NCBI GenBank assembly: GCA_016195145.1
Contig: JACQAF010000015.1
Coordinates: 1 to 13,684, forward strand
DNA from: Rhodospirillales bacterium
GTDB taxonomy: Bacteria; Pseudomonadota; Alphaproteobacteria; CACIAM-22H2
Length of the DNA: 13,684 nt
Reading direction: 5' to 3'
A program made the translations under genes and the position numbers. Each line of letters opens with the position of its first letter. The first letter of the stretch is position 1. Positions 1 through 6,002 of this stretch are shown here, piece by piece. The notes under the pieces are model-generated. The model was not told where the DNA came from. It did no database searches and saw nothing but the letters and a program-made list of their open reading frames with translations.

Positions 1-682
1 CCCCGTCATGCAGCACGACGACGCGGTCCATGCGCGCGGCAAGATCGGGATTGTGCGTCGCCACCAGCGCCGCGAGGCCGGTCGTGCGTACGAGCTTGGT
101 CAGCTCGGCGAATACCGCTTCGGCCGTGTGCGGGTCGAGATTGCCCGTCGGTTCGTCGGCCAACAGCACATGCGGCCGGTTGGCGACCGCGCGTACGATG
201 GCGACGCGTTGCTGCTCGCCGCCCGAAAGCCGCGCCGGACGGTGGGTCAAACGCTCGCCCAGGCCGACCATGGCCAGCAATTCCTTGGCCCGTTCGCGCG
301 CCGCGCGCCGCGATACGCCGGCGATCATCTGCGGCAGCATGACGTTTTCGAGGGCCGAGAACTCCGGCAGCAGATGATGGAACTGATAAACGAATCCCAG
401 ATATTTGCGCCGCATCGCAGTGCGCTCGCCATCATTCATCCTGCCGCACGCCGCCCCGCCAAGGAAAATTTCGCCGCGGTCGGGACGCTCCAGAAGGCCG
501 GCGATGTGCAGCAGCGTCGACTTCCCCGCCCCCGACGGGCCGACCAGCGCCACGCATTCGCCGCGCTTGAGCGTCAGCGACGCGCCGCGCAGCACTTCAA
601 GCCGCGCGCCGGCTTGGGCGAAGGTGCGCTCGATCCGCGACAGTTCGAGCGCCAGCGCCTCGTTGCCCGCCGCCTCATTCAT
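1..682 (-). CDS. lolD: LolD lipoprotein-releasing ABC transporter ATPase (3' end outside window)
   Basis: Cytoplasmic ATPase of the LolCDE complex, which extracts outer-membrane lipoproteins from the inner membrane and passes them to LolA. The frame is open from an ATG at 682 to the window edge and gives 227 residues, close to the usual 220-235, so little is missing. Visible in order: Walker A GPSGAGKST (48-56), Q-loop YQFHHLLPEF (99-108), ABC signature LSGGEQQR (152-159), Walker B HVLLADEP followed by TGNLD (171-183), and the H-loop histidine in VATHN (210). The Q-loop segment and TGNLD are typical of the LolD/MacB family rather than of importers. The ATG at 682 overlaps the lolC stop by 8 bases (ATGAATGA), so translation is coupled to lolC. 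A second ATG at 678 is in another frame that does not give LolD. Identification is firm; the missing 3' end is only the window boundary. Confidence 0.96.
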   Translation of the reverse strand, partial: MNEAAGNEALALELSRIERTFAQAGARLEVLRGASLTLKRGECVALVGPSGAGKSTLLHIAGLLERPDRGEIFLGGAACGRMNDGERTAMRRKYLGFVYQFHHLLPEFSALENVMLPQMIAGVSRRAARERAKELLAMVGLGERLTHRPARLSGGEQQRVAIVRAVANRPHVLLADEPTGNLDPHTAEAVFAELTKLVRTTGLAALVATHNPDLAARMDRVVVLHDG

Positions 683-1832
683 AACGCAGGGTCTCGACCG
701 GATCGAGCCGCGCCGCCCGCCACGACGGATAGATCGTGGCGAGGAACGACAGCGCCAGCGACATGCCGACGACCAGGATCACCTCCGCCGGATCGACCTT
801 CGCCGGCAGCCGCGACAGGAAATAGATTTCGGCCGAGAACAGCGGCGTGCCGGTGAGGCTCTGCAGCCACTGGCGGATCGCCTCGATATTCGAAGTGAAC
901 GCGATGCCGAGCAGGAAGCCGCCGATCGTGCCCATCACGCCCACGCTTGCTCCGCTCATGAAGAAAATGCGCAGGATCGTGCCGCGCGTCGCCCCCATCG
1001 TGCGCAGGATGGCGATGTCCTTCGACTTGTCCTTCACCAGCATGATCAGGCTGGAAATAATGTTGAACGCGGCGACCAGGATGATCAGGGTCAGGATGAG
1101 GAACATGACGTTGCGCTCGACCTGGAGCGCGTTGAAGAAGCTCGCATTCGCCTGTTGCCAGTCGAACACCCGGACGCCGGGGCCGACCATCTGCTGAACG
1201 GCAAGCCGCACCCGGAACAGGCGGTCGGGGTCCTTGACCATCAGCTCGATCCCCGACACGCCGTCGCCGGTGCGGAAGAATAATTGTGCCGCCGTCATCG
1301 GGATGTAGACGAAGCTGCTGTCGTATTCGAACATGCCGATCTCGAAGATCGCCGCCACCTTGTAGGCGCGCAGGCGCGGCACCGTGCCGAAGGCGGTGAC
1401 GTTCCCTTGCGGCGAGATCAGCGTGATGCTGTCGCCGACCGAGACGCCGAATTTCTGCGCCATCCGCCGGCCGATGATCGCCGCGTCGTCGCCGGCGAAG
1501 CGCGCGAGATCGCCCATGACGATGTGCGAGGCGATCAGCGTGCGCGCCGCCATGTCGGCCGGGCGCATGCCGCGCACCAGCGCGCCGCTGGCGACGTTGT
1601 TGGCGGTCGCCATCGCCTGCCCTTCGACCAGCGGCGATGCGCTGACGATATCCGGCAGGCGCTTGAGATCGTCGGCCAGGCGCGCGTAATCGGTTAGCGG
1701 AGCGCCCTGGCCGTAGACGGTGAGATGGCCGTTGAGGCCGAGGATGCGGCCGATCAGTTCGGCCCGGAAACCGTTCATCACCGACATGACGATGATCATC
1801 GTCGCCACGCCGAGCGCGATACCGAGCAGCGA
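675..1832 (-). CDS. lolC: LolC/LolE-type lipoprotein-releasing permease, 5' end missing
   Basis: Inner-membrane permease subunit of the lipoprotein-releasing complex. The recognisable protein is 385 residues and runs from SLLGIALGVATM (start of homology at 1832) to the typical end DPVETLRYE. It keeps the second half of membrane helix 1 followed by VMSVMNGFRAEL, the large periplasmic domain, the helix region LILTLIILVAAFNIISSLIM followed by the coupling loop KDIAILRTMGA, and two C-terminal helices. Family members are about 410-415 residues and begin with roughly 28 more, including the cytoplasmic ERM..RYLRxRR segment; those are absent. The nearest in-frame start is a GTG at 1808, inside helix 1 and without a ribosome binding site, so no functional start is visible. 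The upstream DNA switches directly into the proS frame. As read, it could not be made normally; a sequence error is likely. LolC versus LolE cannot be separated from sequence alone, since alphaproteobacteria often carry a single LolC/E type. Confidence 0.9.
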   Translation of the reverse strand, partial: SLLGIALGVATMIIVMSVMNGFRAELIGRILGLNGHLTVYGQGAPLTDYARLADDLKRLPDIVSASPLVEGQAMATANNVASGALVRGMRPADMAARTLIASHIVMGDLARFAGDDAAIIGRRMAQKFGVSVGDSITLISPQGNVTAFGTVPRLRAYKVAAIFEIGMFEYDSSFVYIPMTAAQLFFRTGDGVSGIELMVKDPDRLFRVRLAVQQMVGPGVRVFDWQQANASFFNALQVERNVMFLILTLIILVAAFNIISSLIMLVKDKSKDIAILRTMGATRGTILRIFFMSGASVGVMGTIGGFLLGIAFTSNIEAIRQWLQSLTGTPLFSAEIYFLSRLPAKVDPAEVILVVGMSLALSFLATIYPSWRAARLDPVETLRYE

Positions 1833-1842
1833 GGGCGATGCC
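1831..1842 (-). other. proS/lolC junction: missing gene ends
   Basis: Reading on the minus strand, the ProRS codons for G-P-R-G end at 1840. The LolC codons for S-L-L-G begin at 1832 in a frame shifted by one base. No stop codon, spacer, ribosome binding site or start codon lies between them. Family lengths imply loss of about 30 proS codons, any spacer, and about 28 lolC codons, roughly 180-200 bases. An imperfect repeat flanks the point: GGCATCGCCCTCG at 1842-1830 and GGTATCGCGCTCG at 1823-1811. Confidence 0.75.
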
Positions 1843-2961
1843 GCGCGGCCCGACGATCAACTGCCACGGCAGGCCGATCAGGTCCATGTTGGCAAACTTG
1901 GCCCCGGCGCTCTCACCGCGATCGTCGTAAAGCACGCTTTTGCCCGCCTTGGCGAGCCGGGCGTAGATGTCGGCCGCCGCCGCGTCGCATTTCGCATCGC
2001 CGCTGCGCAGGTTGATCAGCCCGATATCGAACGGCGCGACGCTGTCCGGCCACACGATTCCCGCCTCGTCATGGCTCGCCTCGATGATCGCGCCGACCAG
2101 CCGCGACACGCCGATGCCGTAGGACCCCATTTCAAGCAGGATTTGCTCGCCGTTCGGGCCGGCGACGGCGGCGTTCATCGGCTTCGAATATTTGGTGCCG
2201 AAATAGAAGATATGACCGACCTCGATCCCGCGCGCCTTGCGCAGCCGGTCGGGTGGCACCGGGCAGGCGTTGGGATCGTGCTTCTCAACGGTCGCCGCAT
2301 AGCGGGCGAGCCATTGCGAAGCGAGAATGATGAATTCGTGGCTGAGGTCGCCGCCGATCGGCCCGGTATCGGCGCGCATCGGGATCGCCTTCAGCCCCAT
2401 GCGCGCAAAGGTGCGCAGATAGGCGAAAAACATCTTGTTGTACGAATGCTGGGCGCCCTTGGCGTCGAGATCGAAGGAATAGGCGTCCTTCATCAGGAAT
2501 TCCCGCCCGCGCATAACGCCGAAGCGCGGCCGCACCTCGTCGCGGAATTTCCACTGGATATGATAGAGGTTCTTCGGCAGATCGCGGTAGCTTTTCACCG
2601 AGTGACGGAAGATGTCGGTGATCAGCTCCTCGTTGGTCGGGCCGTAGAGCATCTCGCGCTCGCCGCGATCGACGATACGCAGCATTTCCTTGCCGTAATC
2701 CTCGTAGCGGCCGGATTCCTTCCACAGCTCGGCCGGCTGGATGGTCGGCATCAGCAGTTCGAGGGCGCCCGAGCGGTCCTGCTCCTCGCGCACGATCTGC
2801 TCGATCTTCTTGAGCACGCGAAAGCCGAGCGGCAGCCACGAATAGATGCCGGCGCTCGCCTGCCGGATCATCCCGGCGCGCAGCATCAGGCGGTGGGAAA
2901 CGATTTGCGCCTCGCTCGGATTTTCCCGAAGCGTCGGCAGGAAGAATTTCGACAGTCGCAT
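1834..2961 (-). CDS. proS: Prolyl-tRNA synthetase, 3' end missing and with an internal gap
   Basis: Class II aminoacyl-tRNA synthetase that attaches proline to tRNA-Pro in the cytoplasm. It is the short bacterial type without the large editing insertion, common in alphaproteobacteria. The start MRLSKFFLPTL is canonical, with an AAAGGGA ribosome site just upstream. Visible: motif 1 region AGIYSWLPLGFRVLKKIEQI (37-56), motif 2 FRDEVRPRFGVMRGREFLMKD around 139-159, motif 3 GSYGIGVSR (279-287), then the anticodon-binding domain to VGPRG (374). Two parts are missing compared with family members of about 438 residues as I remember them. First, some 35-40 residues after EFIILA (214), where ETGES... 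normally follows. Second, the last 30 or so residues with the ELKRR-type tail. After residue 376 the frame stays open to a stop at 679, but that part is an Arg/Gly-rich misreading of lolC, not protein-like. Essential gene, so the lesion is probably not real. Confidence 0.92.
2316..2322 (-). other. Probable in-frame internal gap in proS
   Basis: The codons for EFIILA end at 2320 and SQWLARYAATVEKHD follows at once. In short-type ProRS proteins that I remember, HEFIxLA continues with ETGES and about 35-40 residues before the equivalent of the QW..xYAAT segment. The reading frame is kept. The size estimate is from memory, not from an alignment. Confidence 0.55.
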
Positions 2962-3009
2962 GCGGTCCCTTTGCTGGAAGCCCGACCGATAGACGACCGG
3001 GCGACCGGG

Positions 3010-3038
3010 ACTTTAGGCAAAGCGCCGGATTATGGCAA
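3010..3038 (-). promoter_or_regulatory. Candidate sigma-70 type promoter of proS
   Basis: On the minus strand TTGCCA (3038-3033) is followed after 17 bases by TAAAGT (3015-3010). These match 5/6 and 4/6 of the vegetative consensus at ideal spacing. Transcription would begin near 3003, about 42 bases before the proS ATG. It lies in the 95-base gap between the upstream secreted-protein gene and proS, where a promoter is plausible. Assigned by eye only. Confidence 0.4.
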
Positions 3039-3056
3039 TTCGCGGGACGAAGAAAT

Positions 3057-3467
3057 TCAGCGCCCGCCGGGCAGGCGGCGGCGACAGGCCTCGGCCAGGG
3101 CCTCGATCTCGGGGTTTTGCAGCGGTTGGTCGTTGAAGAACACCCGCCCGTCGCGCTCGACACGCACGGTCCCGATCTTGACGTTGGGCTGGAACAGCGG
3201 CGAGGTCGAAGGAATGCCGAAGCGCCGCAGATCGGCGGCGACGTCGAAAACCACGGTTTCCGGGGCCTTGATCTGTGGGCCCGCGTTGAGATCGGCGGGC
3301 GCCACCGGCCGGCCACGAGCGTCGACACCGGGCTGATAGGCTACATCGGGGGCCGGCTTATGGGCGACCAAGCGCGAACAGTCGACGCCGGTCACGCTGA
3401 TCGGCTGGGCCACGGCCGCAGCCGCCGACAGAAAGACGCCAAGAGCGATCGGGGCGAAGAAACGCAT
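3057..3467 (-). CDS. Small secreted protein of unknown function
   Basis: I do not recognise a named family. The 136-residue product begins MRFFAPIALGVFLSAAAAVAQ, a clear Sec signal peptide with a likely signal peptidase I site after AVA (residue 20), so the mature protein of about 116 residues should be periplasmic. It has no lipobox cysteine. Two cysteines (30 and 128) could form a disulfide. The mature part has a proline-rich stretch DVAYQPGVDARGRPVAPADL (41-60), then VVFDVAADLRRFGIPSTSPL and VKIGTVRVERDGRVFFNDQPL, which look like beta strands. I chose the ATG at 3467 because it opens the signal peptide directly. An in-frame TTG at 3482 would add MQAGS; an AGGG lies four bases before that TTG, so it cannot be excluded. 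The gene is divergent from the purine permease and 95 bases upstream of proS. It is clearly a real gene: periodic coding composition, a signal peptide, and a gene-sized gap filled. Confidence 0.8.
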   Translation of the reverse strand: MRFFAPIALGVFLSAAAAVAQPISVTGVDCSRLVAHKPAPDVAYQPGVDARGRPVAPADLNAGPQIKAPETVVFDVAADLRRFGIPSTSPLFQPNVKIGTVRVERDGRVFFNDQPLQNPEIEALAEACRRRLPGGR

Positions 3468-3577
3468 GCTCCCAGCCTGCAACGACCCTGCTTAAAATTT
3501 CGATAACGTCACCCCGCAGGCTGGTTTAGGCTTTTGCCCCATCGCGGCCGGGGGTCGAGTCGTCAGGGGTTAACGTC

Positions 3578-3591
3578 GCATCGAACGATGC
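3578..3591. repeat. Short inverted repeat upstream of the permease
   Basis: GCATCG-AA-CGATGC is a perfect 6-base inverted repeat with a 2-base centre, 33 bases before the permease ATG. The centre is too short for an RNA hairpin loop, so if functional it is more likely a binding site for a dimeric regulator. Short palindromes of this GC content also occur by chance. Confidence 0.3.
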
Positions 3592-3612
3592 CGATTCCGG
3601 GCCTTCGCCAAA

Positions 3613-3618
3613 AGGGGG
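3613..3618 (+). promoter_or_regulatory. Ribosome binding site of the purine permease
   Basis: AGGGGG lies six bases before the ATG at 3625 and fixes this start, which also gives the family-typical N-terminus. Confidence 0.75.
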
Positions 3619-3624
3619 ATCGAT

Positions 3625-4914
3625 ATGCTTGACCGCTATTTCCAGCTTAGCGCGCATAATACCAACGTCCGAACCGAGGTTGTAGCCGGGGTCACCACCT
3701 TCCTGACCATGGCCTACATCATGTTCGTCAATCCCTTGATCCTCGGCGATGCTGGGATGGATCGCGGCGCGGTGTTTGTCGTCACCTGCCTCGCCTCGGC
3801 GATCGGCACGCTGATCATGGCCCTGTATGCGAACTATCCCCTCGCCCTTGCCCCCGGCATGGGGCTCAACGCCTATTTCACTTACGGCGTCGTTCTCGGC
3901 ATGGGGCATAAATGGCAGGTCGCCCTCGGCGCGGTATTCATTTCCGGCGTGCTGTTCCTGATCCTCAGCGTGACGCCCGTCCGCAAGTGGATCGTCAACG
4001 CTATCCCGCAATCGCAGAAAATGGCCATTTCCGCCGGAATCGGCCTGTTTCTCGGCATTATCGCGCTGAAAAACGCCGGCATCATCGTCGCCCACCCGGC
4101 GACGTTCGTCACCTTGGGCGATCTCAAGGCGCCGACGACGCTGCTCGCCATTGTGGGCTTTTTCGTCATGGTGGCGCTCGACGCCCGGCGCGTGCCGGGA
4201 GCGATCATCATCGCCATTCTCGCCATCACCGCTATCAGCATCGGCTTCGGCATATCGCCGGCCGCTGGCGTGTTTTCGCTGCCACCCAGCATCGCCCCGA
4301 CCTTCATGCAGATGGATATCGCCGGCGCGCTCAGCCTCGGGCTCGTCGCCATCATCTTCGCCTTCCTGTTCGTCGACCTGTTCGATACGACCGGCACGCT
4401 GGTCGGCGTCGCCCACCGGGCCGGGCTGATCAAGCCCGACGGCACTATCCCGCGCCTCGGCAAGGCGCTGACCGCCGATTCGGTGGCAACGATGGCCGGC
4501 GCCACCCTCGGCACCTCGACCGTCACCAGCTATATCGAGAGCGCGGCAGGCGTGAAGGCGGGCGGCCGGACGGGCCTCGTCGGTGTGGTCGTCGCCGGGC
4601 TTTTCCTGGTTAGCCTTTTTCTCTCGGCGCTTGCCGCTTCGGTTCCTGCCTATGCCACCGCCCCAGCGCTGCTGTTCGTCGCCTGCATCATGGCCCGCGG
4701 CCTCGCCGAGGTTAACTGGGAGGATGTGACTGAAAACGCCCCCGCCATCGTCACCGCCATCGTCATGCCTCTCACCTTCTCGATCGCCAACGGCATCGCC
4801 TTCGGCTTCATGACCTATGCAGCGGTCAAGCTGCTGAGCGGCCGGATGAGCGAGATGGGGGTGACGGTGCCGGTTATTGGTGCCCTGTTTGCGGTCAAAT
4901 ACGCGCTGATCTAG
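3625..4914 (+). CDS. NCS2-family purine permease (AzgA/PbuG-like guanine/hypoxanthine transporter)
   Basis: Inner-membrane proton symporter that imports nucleobases, most likely adenine, guanine or hypoxanthine, for salvage. The 429 residues form about 12-14 membrane segments and match the usual 430-470 of the AzgA branch. Characteristic segments: N-terminal NTNVRTEVVAGVTTFLTMAY (12-31), APGMGLNAYFTY (76-87), DLFDTTGTLVGVA (251-263), and GTSTVTSYIESAAGV followed by GGRTGL (296-318). These mark the AzgA/PbuG/GhxP branch rather than the UraA/xanthine branch of NCS2. The exact base cannot be called from sequence. It is the only plus-strand gene in the window, convergent with tag and divergent from the secreted-protein gene, so it is probably transcribed alone. 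A hairpin starts 15 bases after its stop. No truncation or unusual composition is seen. Confidence 0.92.
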   Translation: MLDRYFQLSAHNTNVRTEVVAGVTTFLTMAYIMFVNPLILGDAGMDRGAVFVVTCLASAIGTLIMALYANYPLALAPGMGLNAYFTYGVVLGMGHKWQVALGAVFISGVLFLILSVTPVRKWIVNAIPQSQKMAISAGIGLFLGIIALKNAGIIVAHPATFVTLGDLKAPTTLLAIVGFFVMVALDARRVPGAIIIAILAITAISIGFGISPAAGVFSLPPSIAPTFMQMDIAGALSLGLVAIIFAFLFVDLFDTTGTLVGVAHRAGLIKPDGTIPRLGKALTADSVATMAGATLGTSTVTSYIESAAGVKAGGRTGLVGVVVAGLFLVSLFLSALAASVPAYATAPALLFVACIMARGLAEVNWEDVTENAPAIVTAIVMPLTFSIANGIAFGFMTYAAVKLLSGRMSEMGVTVPVIGALFAVKYALI

Positions 4915-4929
4915 GCACCCGGTGCGTCC

Positions 4930-4956
4930 CGGAAATGCAAGAAAATTGCATTTCCG
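4930..4956 (+). terminator. Hairpin after the permease gene
   Basis: An 11-bp perfect stem, CGGAAATGCAA pairing with TTGCATTTCCG, with a GAAAA loop, begins 15 bases after the permease stop. It is followed by GTTGTTGTG-like sequence rather than a clean T run. It may therefore be a weak terminator, a 3'-end stabiliser, or a dyad operator. The AT content of the stem is unlike typical GC-rich terminators of this genome. Confidence 0.5.
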
Positions 4957-5026
4957 TTGTTGTGCCTAAAAACAAAAAATCACCGTGACTCAGGGTCAAA
5001 CTTCGGCTAGCTTTCCGACCAACAAT

Positions 5027-5049
5027 CCGCGCCAAAAAATGAGGCGCGG
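5027..5049 (+). other. RNA hairpin in convergent gap
   Basis: CCGCGCC pairs with GGCGCGG around the nine-base loop AAAAAATGA. It is a stable 7-bp GC stem with an A-rich loop. It lies 26 bases before the terminator-like hairpin and may be an internal stem of a small RNA. Confidence 0.4.
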
Positions 5050-5075
5050 CCCAAGTTTAGGGAGTCGTCTTCACC

Positions 5076-5114
5076 CAAGCCCGGATGGTTTTCCCATCCG
5101 GGCTTGTGTATTTT
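5076..5114 (+). terminator. Rho-independent terminator-like hairpin
   Basis: A perfect 13-bp stem, CAAGCCCGGATGG with CCATCCGGGCTTG, and loop TTTTC are followed on the plus strand by TGTATTTT. On the minus strand no T run follows, so it points to plus-strand transcripts: the permease message or a separate small RNA. It is the strongest terminator in the window. Confidence 0.7.
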
Positions 5115-5136
5115 GGGCTGTCCTTAATAAAATCCA

Positions 5137-5152
5137 TTGTTATATATAACAA
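5137..5152. repeat. AT-rich perfect palindrome
   Basis: TTGTTATATATAACAA is a perfect 16-base palindrome without G/C except at two symmetric positions, standing out in GC-rich DNA. It resembles a dimeric repressor operator by shape. It lies 31 bases past the tag stop, away from any visible promoter of an annotated gene, so its target is unclear. Confidence 0.45.
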
Positions 5153-5182
5153 CAAGTTAAACGCCGATCTTGTCGTCTAAGG

Positions 5183-5734
5183 CTAATATTTAAACCCTTT
5201 GGCTTGAAGCCATGGCGGATCGTGGCGTTTGATCTGCCGAAAAACTGGGCAGTTTGGGCGATGGGCACCGGGCAGGTAGCCGATGCTCATCAGGAATTCG
5301 CCGACGATTTCGCCGCCGGTGAACACGAAGGTCTGCTTGAACAGCTTCACCCACTCGACCTTGGTCCGCGGATGGTGGGCGGCGAGCCAGCCGGCAAACG
5401 ACCCATGCACCCCGGCCAGCGCCCGGATGCGGCGCGCATTCTCGATCACGGCCCGAACCTTGAGGCGGTTGCGCACGATCGCGGCGTCGGCCAGCAGCCG
5501 CGCCTCGTCGCGGGCCAAAAACCGCGCCACCTTGGCGAGATCGAAGTTGCGGAAGGCGGCACGAAACCCCTCGCGTTTCTTGAGCATCAATTGCCATGAC
5601 AAACCGGCCTGATTGATCTCCAGCGCCAGGCGCTCCAGCAGCGCATCGTCATCGGTCAGCGGAAAGCCGTATTCGTGATCGTGGTAGGGCCCATGCAGCG
5701 GATCGCCCGGCGCAATATCGCAATAGGACGACAT
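5183..5734 (-). CDS. tag: DNA-3-methyladenine glycosylase I
   Basis: Base-excision repair enzyme of the helix-hairpin-helix superfamily that removes 3-methyladenine from alkylated DNA. The 183 residues contain the Tag signatures YHDHEYG (17-23) and INQAGLSWQLMLKKREGFR (40-58), with Glu39 at the position of the conserved base-recognition glutamate. The four zinc ligands of Escherichia coli Tag (Cys4, His17, His175, Cys179) have counterparts Cys5, His18, His158 and Cys162 (GAHRPNC). The middle section TFVFTGGEIVGEFLMS is typical of alphaproteobacterial Tag proteins. The ATG at 5734 has an ideal ribosome site. It is the last gene of the minus-strand run, 16 bases after DUF1467, so it is probably co-transcribed with it. 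It is convergent with the permease across the structured gap. The full reading frame is intact. Confidence 0.94.
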   Translation of the reverse strand: MSSYCDIAPGDPLHGPYHDHEYGFPLTDDDALLERLALEINQAGLSWQLMLKKREGFRAAFRNFDLAKVARFLARDEARLLADAAIVRNRLKVRAVIENARRIRALAGVHGSFAGWLAAHHPRTKVEWVKLFKQTFVFTGGEIVGEFLMSIGYLPGAHRPNCPVFRQIKRHDPPWLQAKGFKY

Positions 5735-5741
5735 CTCGCCG

Positions 5742-5747
5742 CCTCCT
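5742..5747 (-). promoter_or_regulatory. Ribosome binding site of tag
   Basis: AGGAGG on the minus strand lies seven bases before the tag ATG. It is the best Shine-Dalgarno sequence in the window, whereas upstream genes of the run rely on coupling. Confidence 0.8.
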
Positions 5748-5750
5748 AAC

Positions 5751-5999
5751 CTAAGCCTGGCTCGCCATATCGCGGAACGAAAAAACGTTCGCCTCGATCA
5801 GCCAGAAAATGATGCCCCAGATGATGGCCGAGATAACGCTGGTTACGACTGCCTTGATCAACAGGCGGGGCTTTTCGGGCGCGCTTTCGGCGTGCCCCTT
5901 GCCGGGATTGTCGGACGGCCTGACGCCCCACGGCAGGACGGCGAACAGCACGGTCCACCAGATGGTCACATAAATTGCGATGCCGGTGACAAAGGTCAT
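5751..5999 (-). CDS. DUF1467 family small membrane protein
   Basis: An 82-residue inner-membrane protein of unknown function. It has two predicted membrane helices, about residues 4-24 (TGIAIYVTIWWTVLFAVLPWG) and 50-70 (AVVTSVISAIIWGIIFWLIE), joined by a polar loop with NPGKGHAESAPEKPR. Size, the WWTVLFAVLPWG segment and its position just after mce identify it as the DUF1467 family, found almost only in alphaproteobacteria. The ATG follows the mce stop by three bases (TGAGCGATG) and lacks a clear ribosome site, so it should be translated by coupling from mce. That makes the missing start of mce relevant to it too. In relatives it usually sits directly before proS; here tag follows instead. 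Confidence 0.88.
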   Translation of the reverse strand: MTFVTGIAIYVTIWWTVLFAVLPWGVRPSDNPGKGHAESAPEKPRLLIKAVVTSVISAIIWGIIFWLIEANVFSFRDMASQA

Positions 6000-6002
6000 C
6001 GC

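Larger units (their letters stand above)
3468..3624. promoter_or_regulatory. Divergent intergenic region between secreted protein and permease
   Basis: This 157-base region should hold promoters for both divergent genes, but I see no convincing -35/-10 pair in either direction. No purine riboswitch fold is apparent in front of the permease. The one structured element is the short inverted repeat at 3578-3591, listed separately. Confidence 0.4.
4915..5182. other. Convergent intergenic region, candidate small-RNA locus
   Basis: There is no standard gene in these 268 bases between the ends of the permease and tag. The region is visibly richer in A/T than its surroundings. It contains three separate hairpins on the plus strand (4930-4956, 5027-5049, 5076-5106) and a 16-base AT-rich palindrome (5137-5152). 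A termination zone for two converging genes needs less structure than this, so a small RNA ending at the third hairpin is possible. I could not identify a known RNA family or a convincing promoter for it. Confidence 0.4.

Noticed and set aside
679..1833. ProRS frame continuing as a 380-residue C-terminal extension
   Set aside because: The translated extension is Arg/Gly/His-rich and simply the lolC DNA read in another frame; lolC itself is perfectly coding there. Long open shadow frames are expected in GC-rich DNA.
1720..3336. 538-codon plus-strand frame opposite proS
   Set aside because: No motif or plausible composition, and it is entirely antisense to ProRS and the secreted-protein gene.
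3468..3624. Purine riboswitch before the permease
   Set aside because: No three-stem junction or conserved purine-aptamer loops could be found in the leader.
3526..4416. 296-codon minus-strand frame opposite the permease
   Set aside because: Repetitive Asp/Glu/Arg/Gly-rich sequence that mirrors hydrophobic permease codons; a known antisense artefact.
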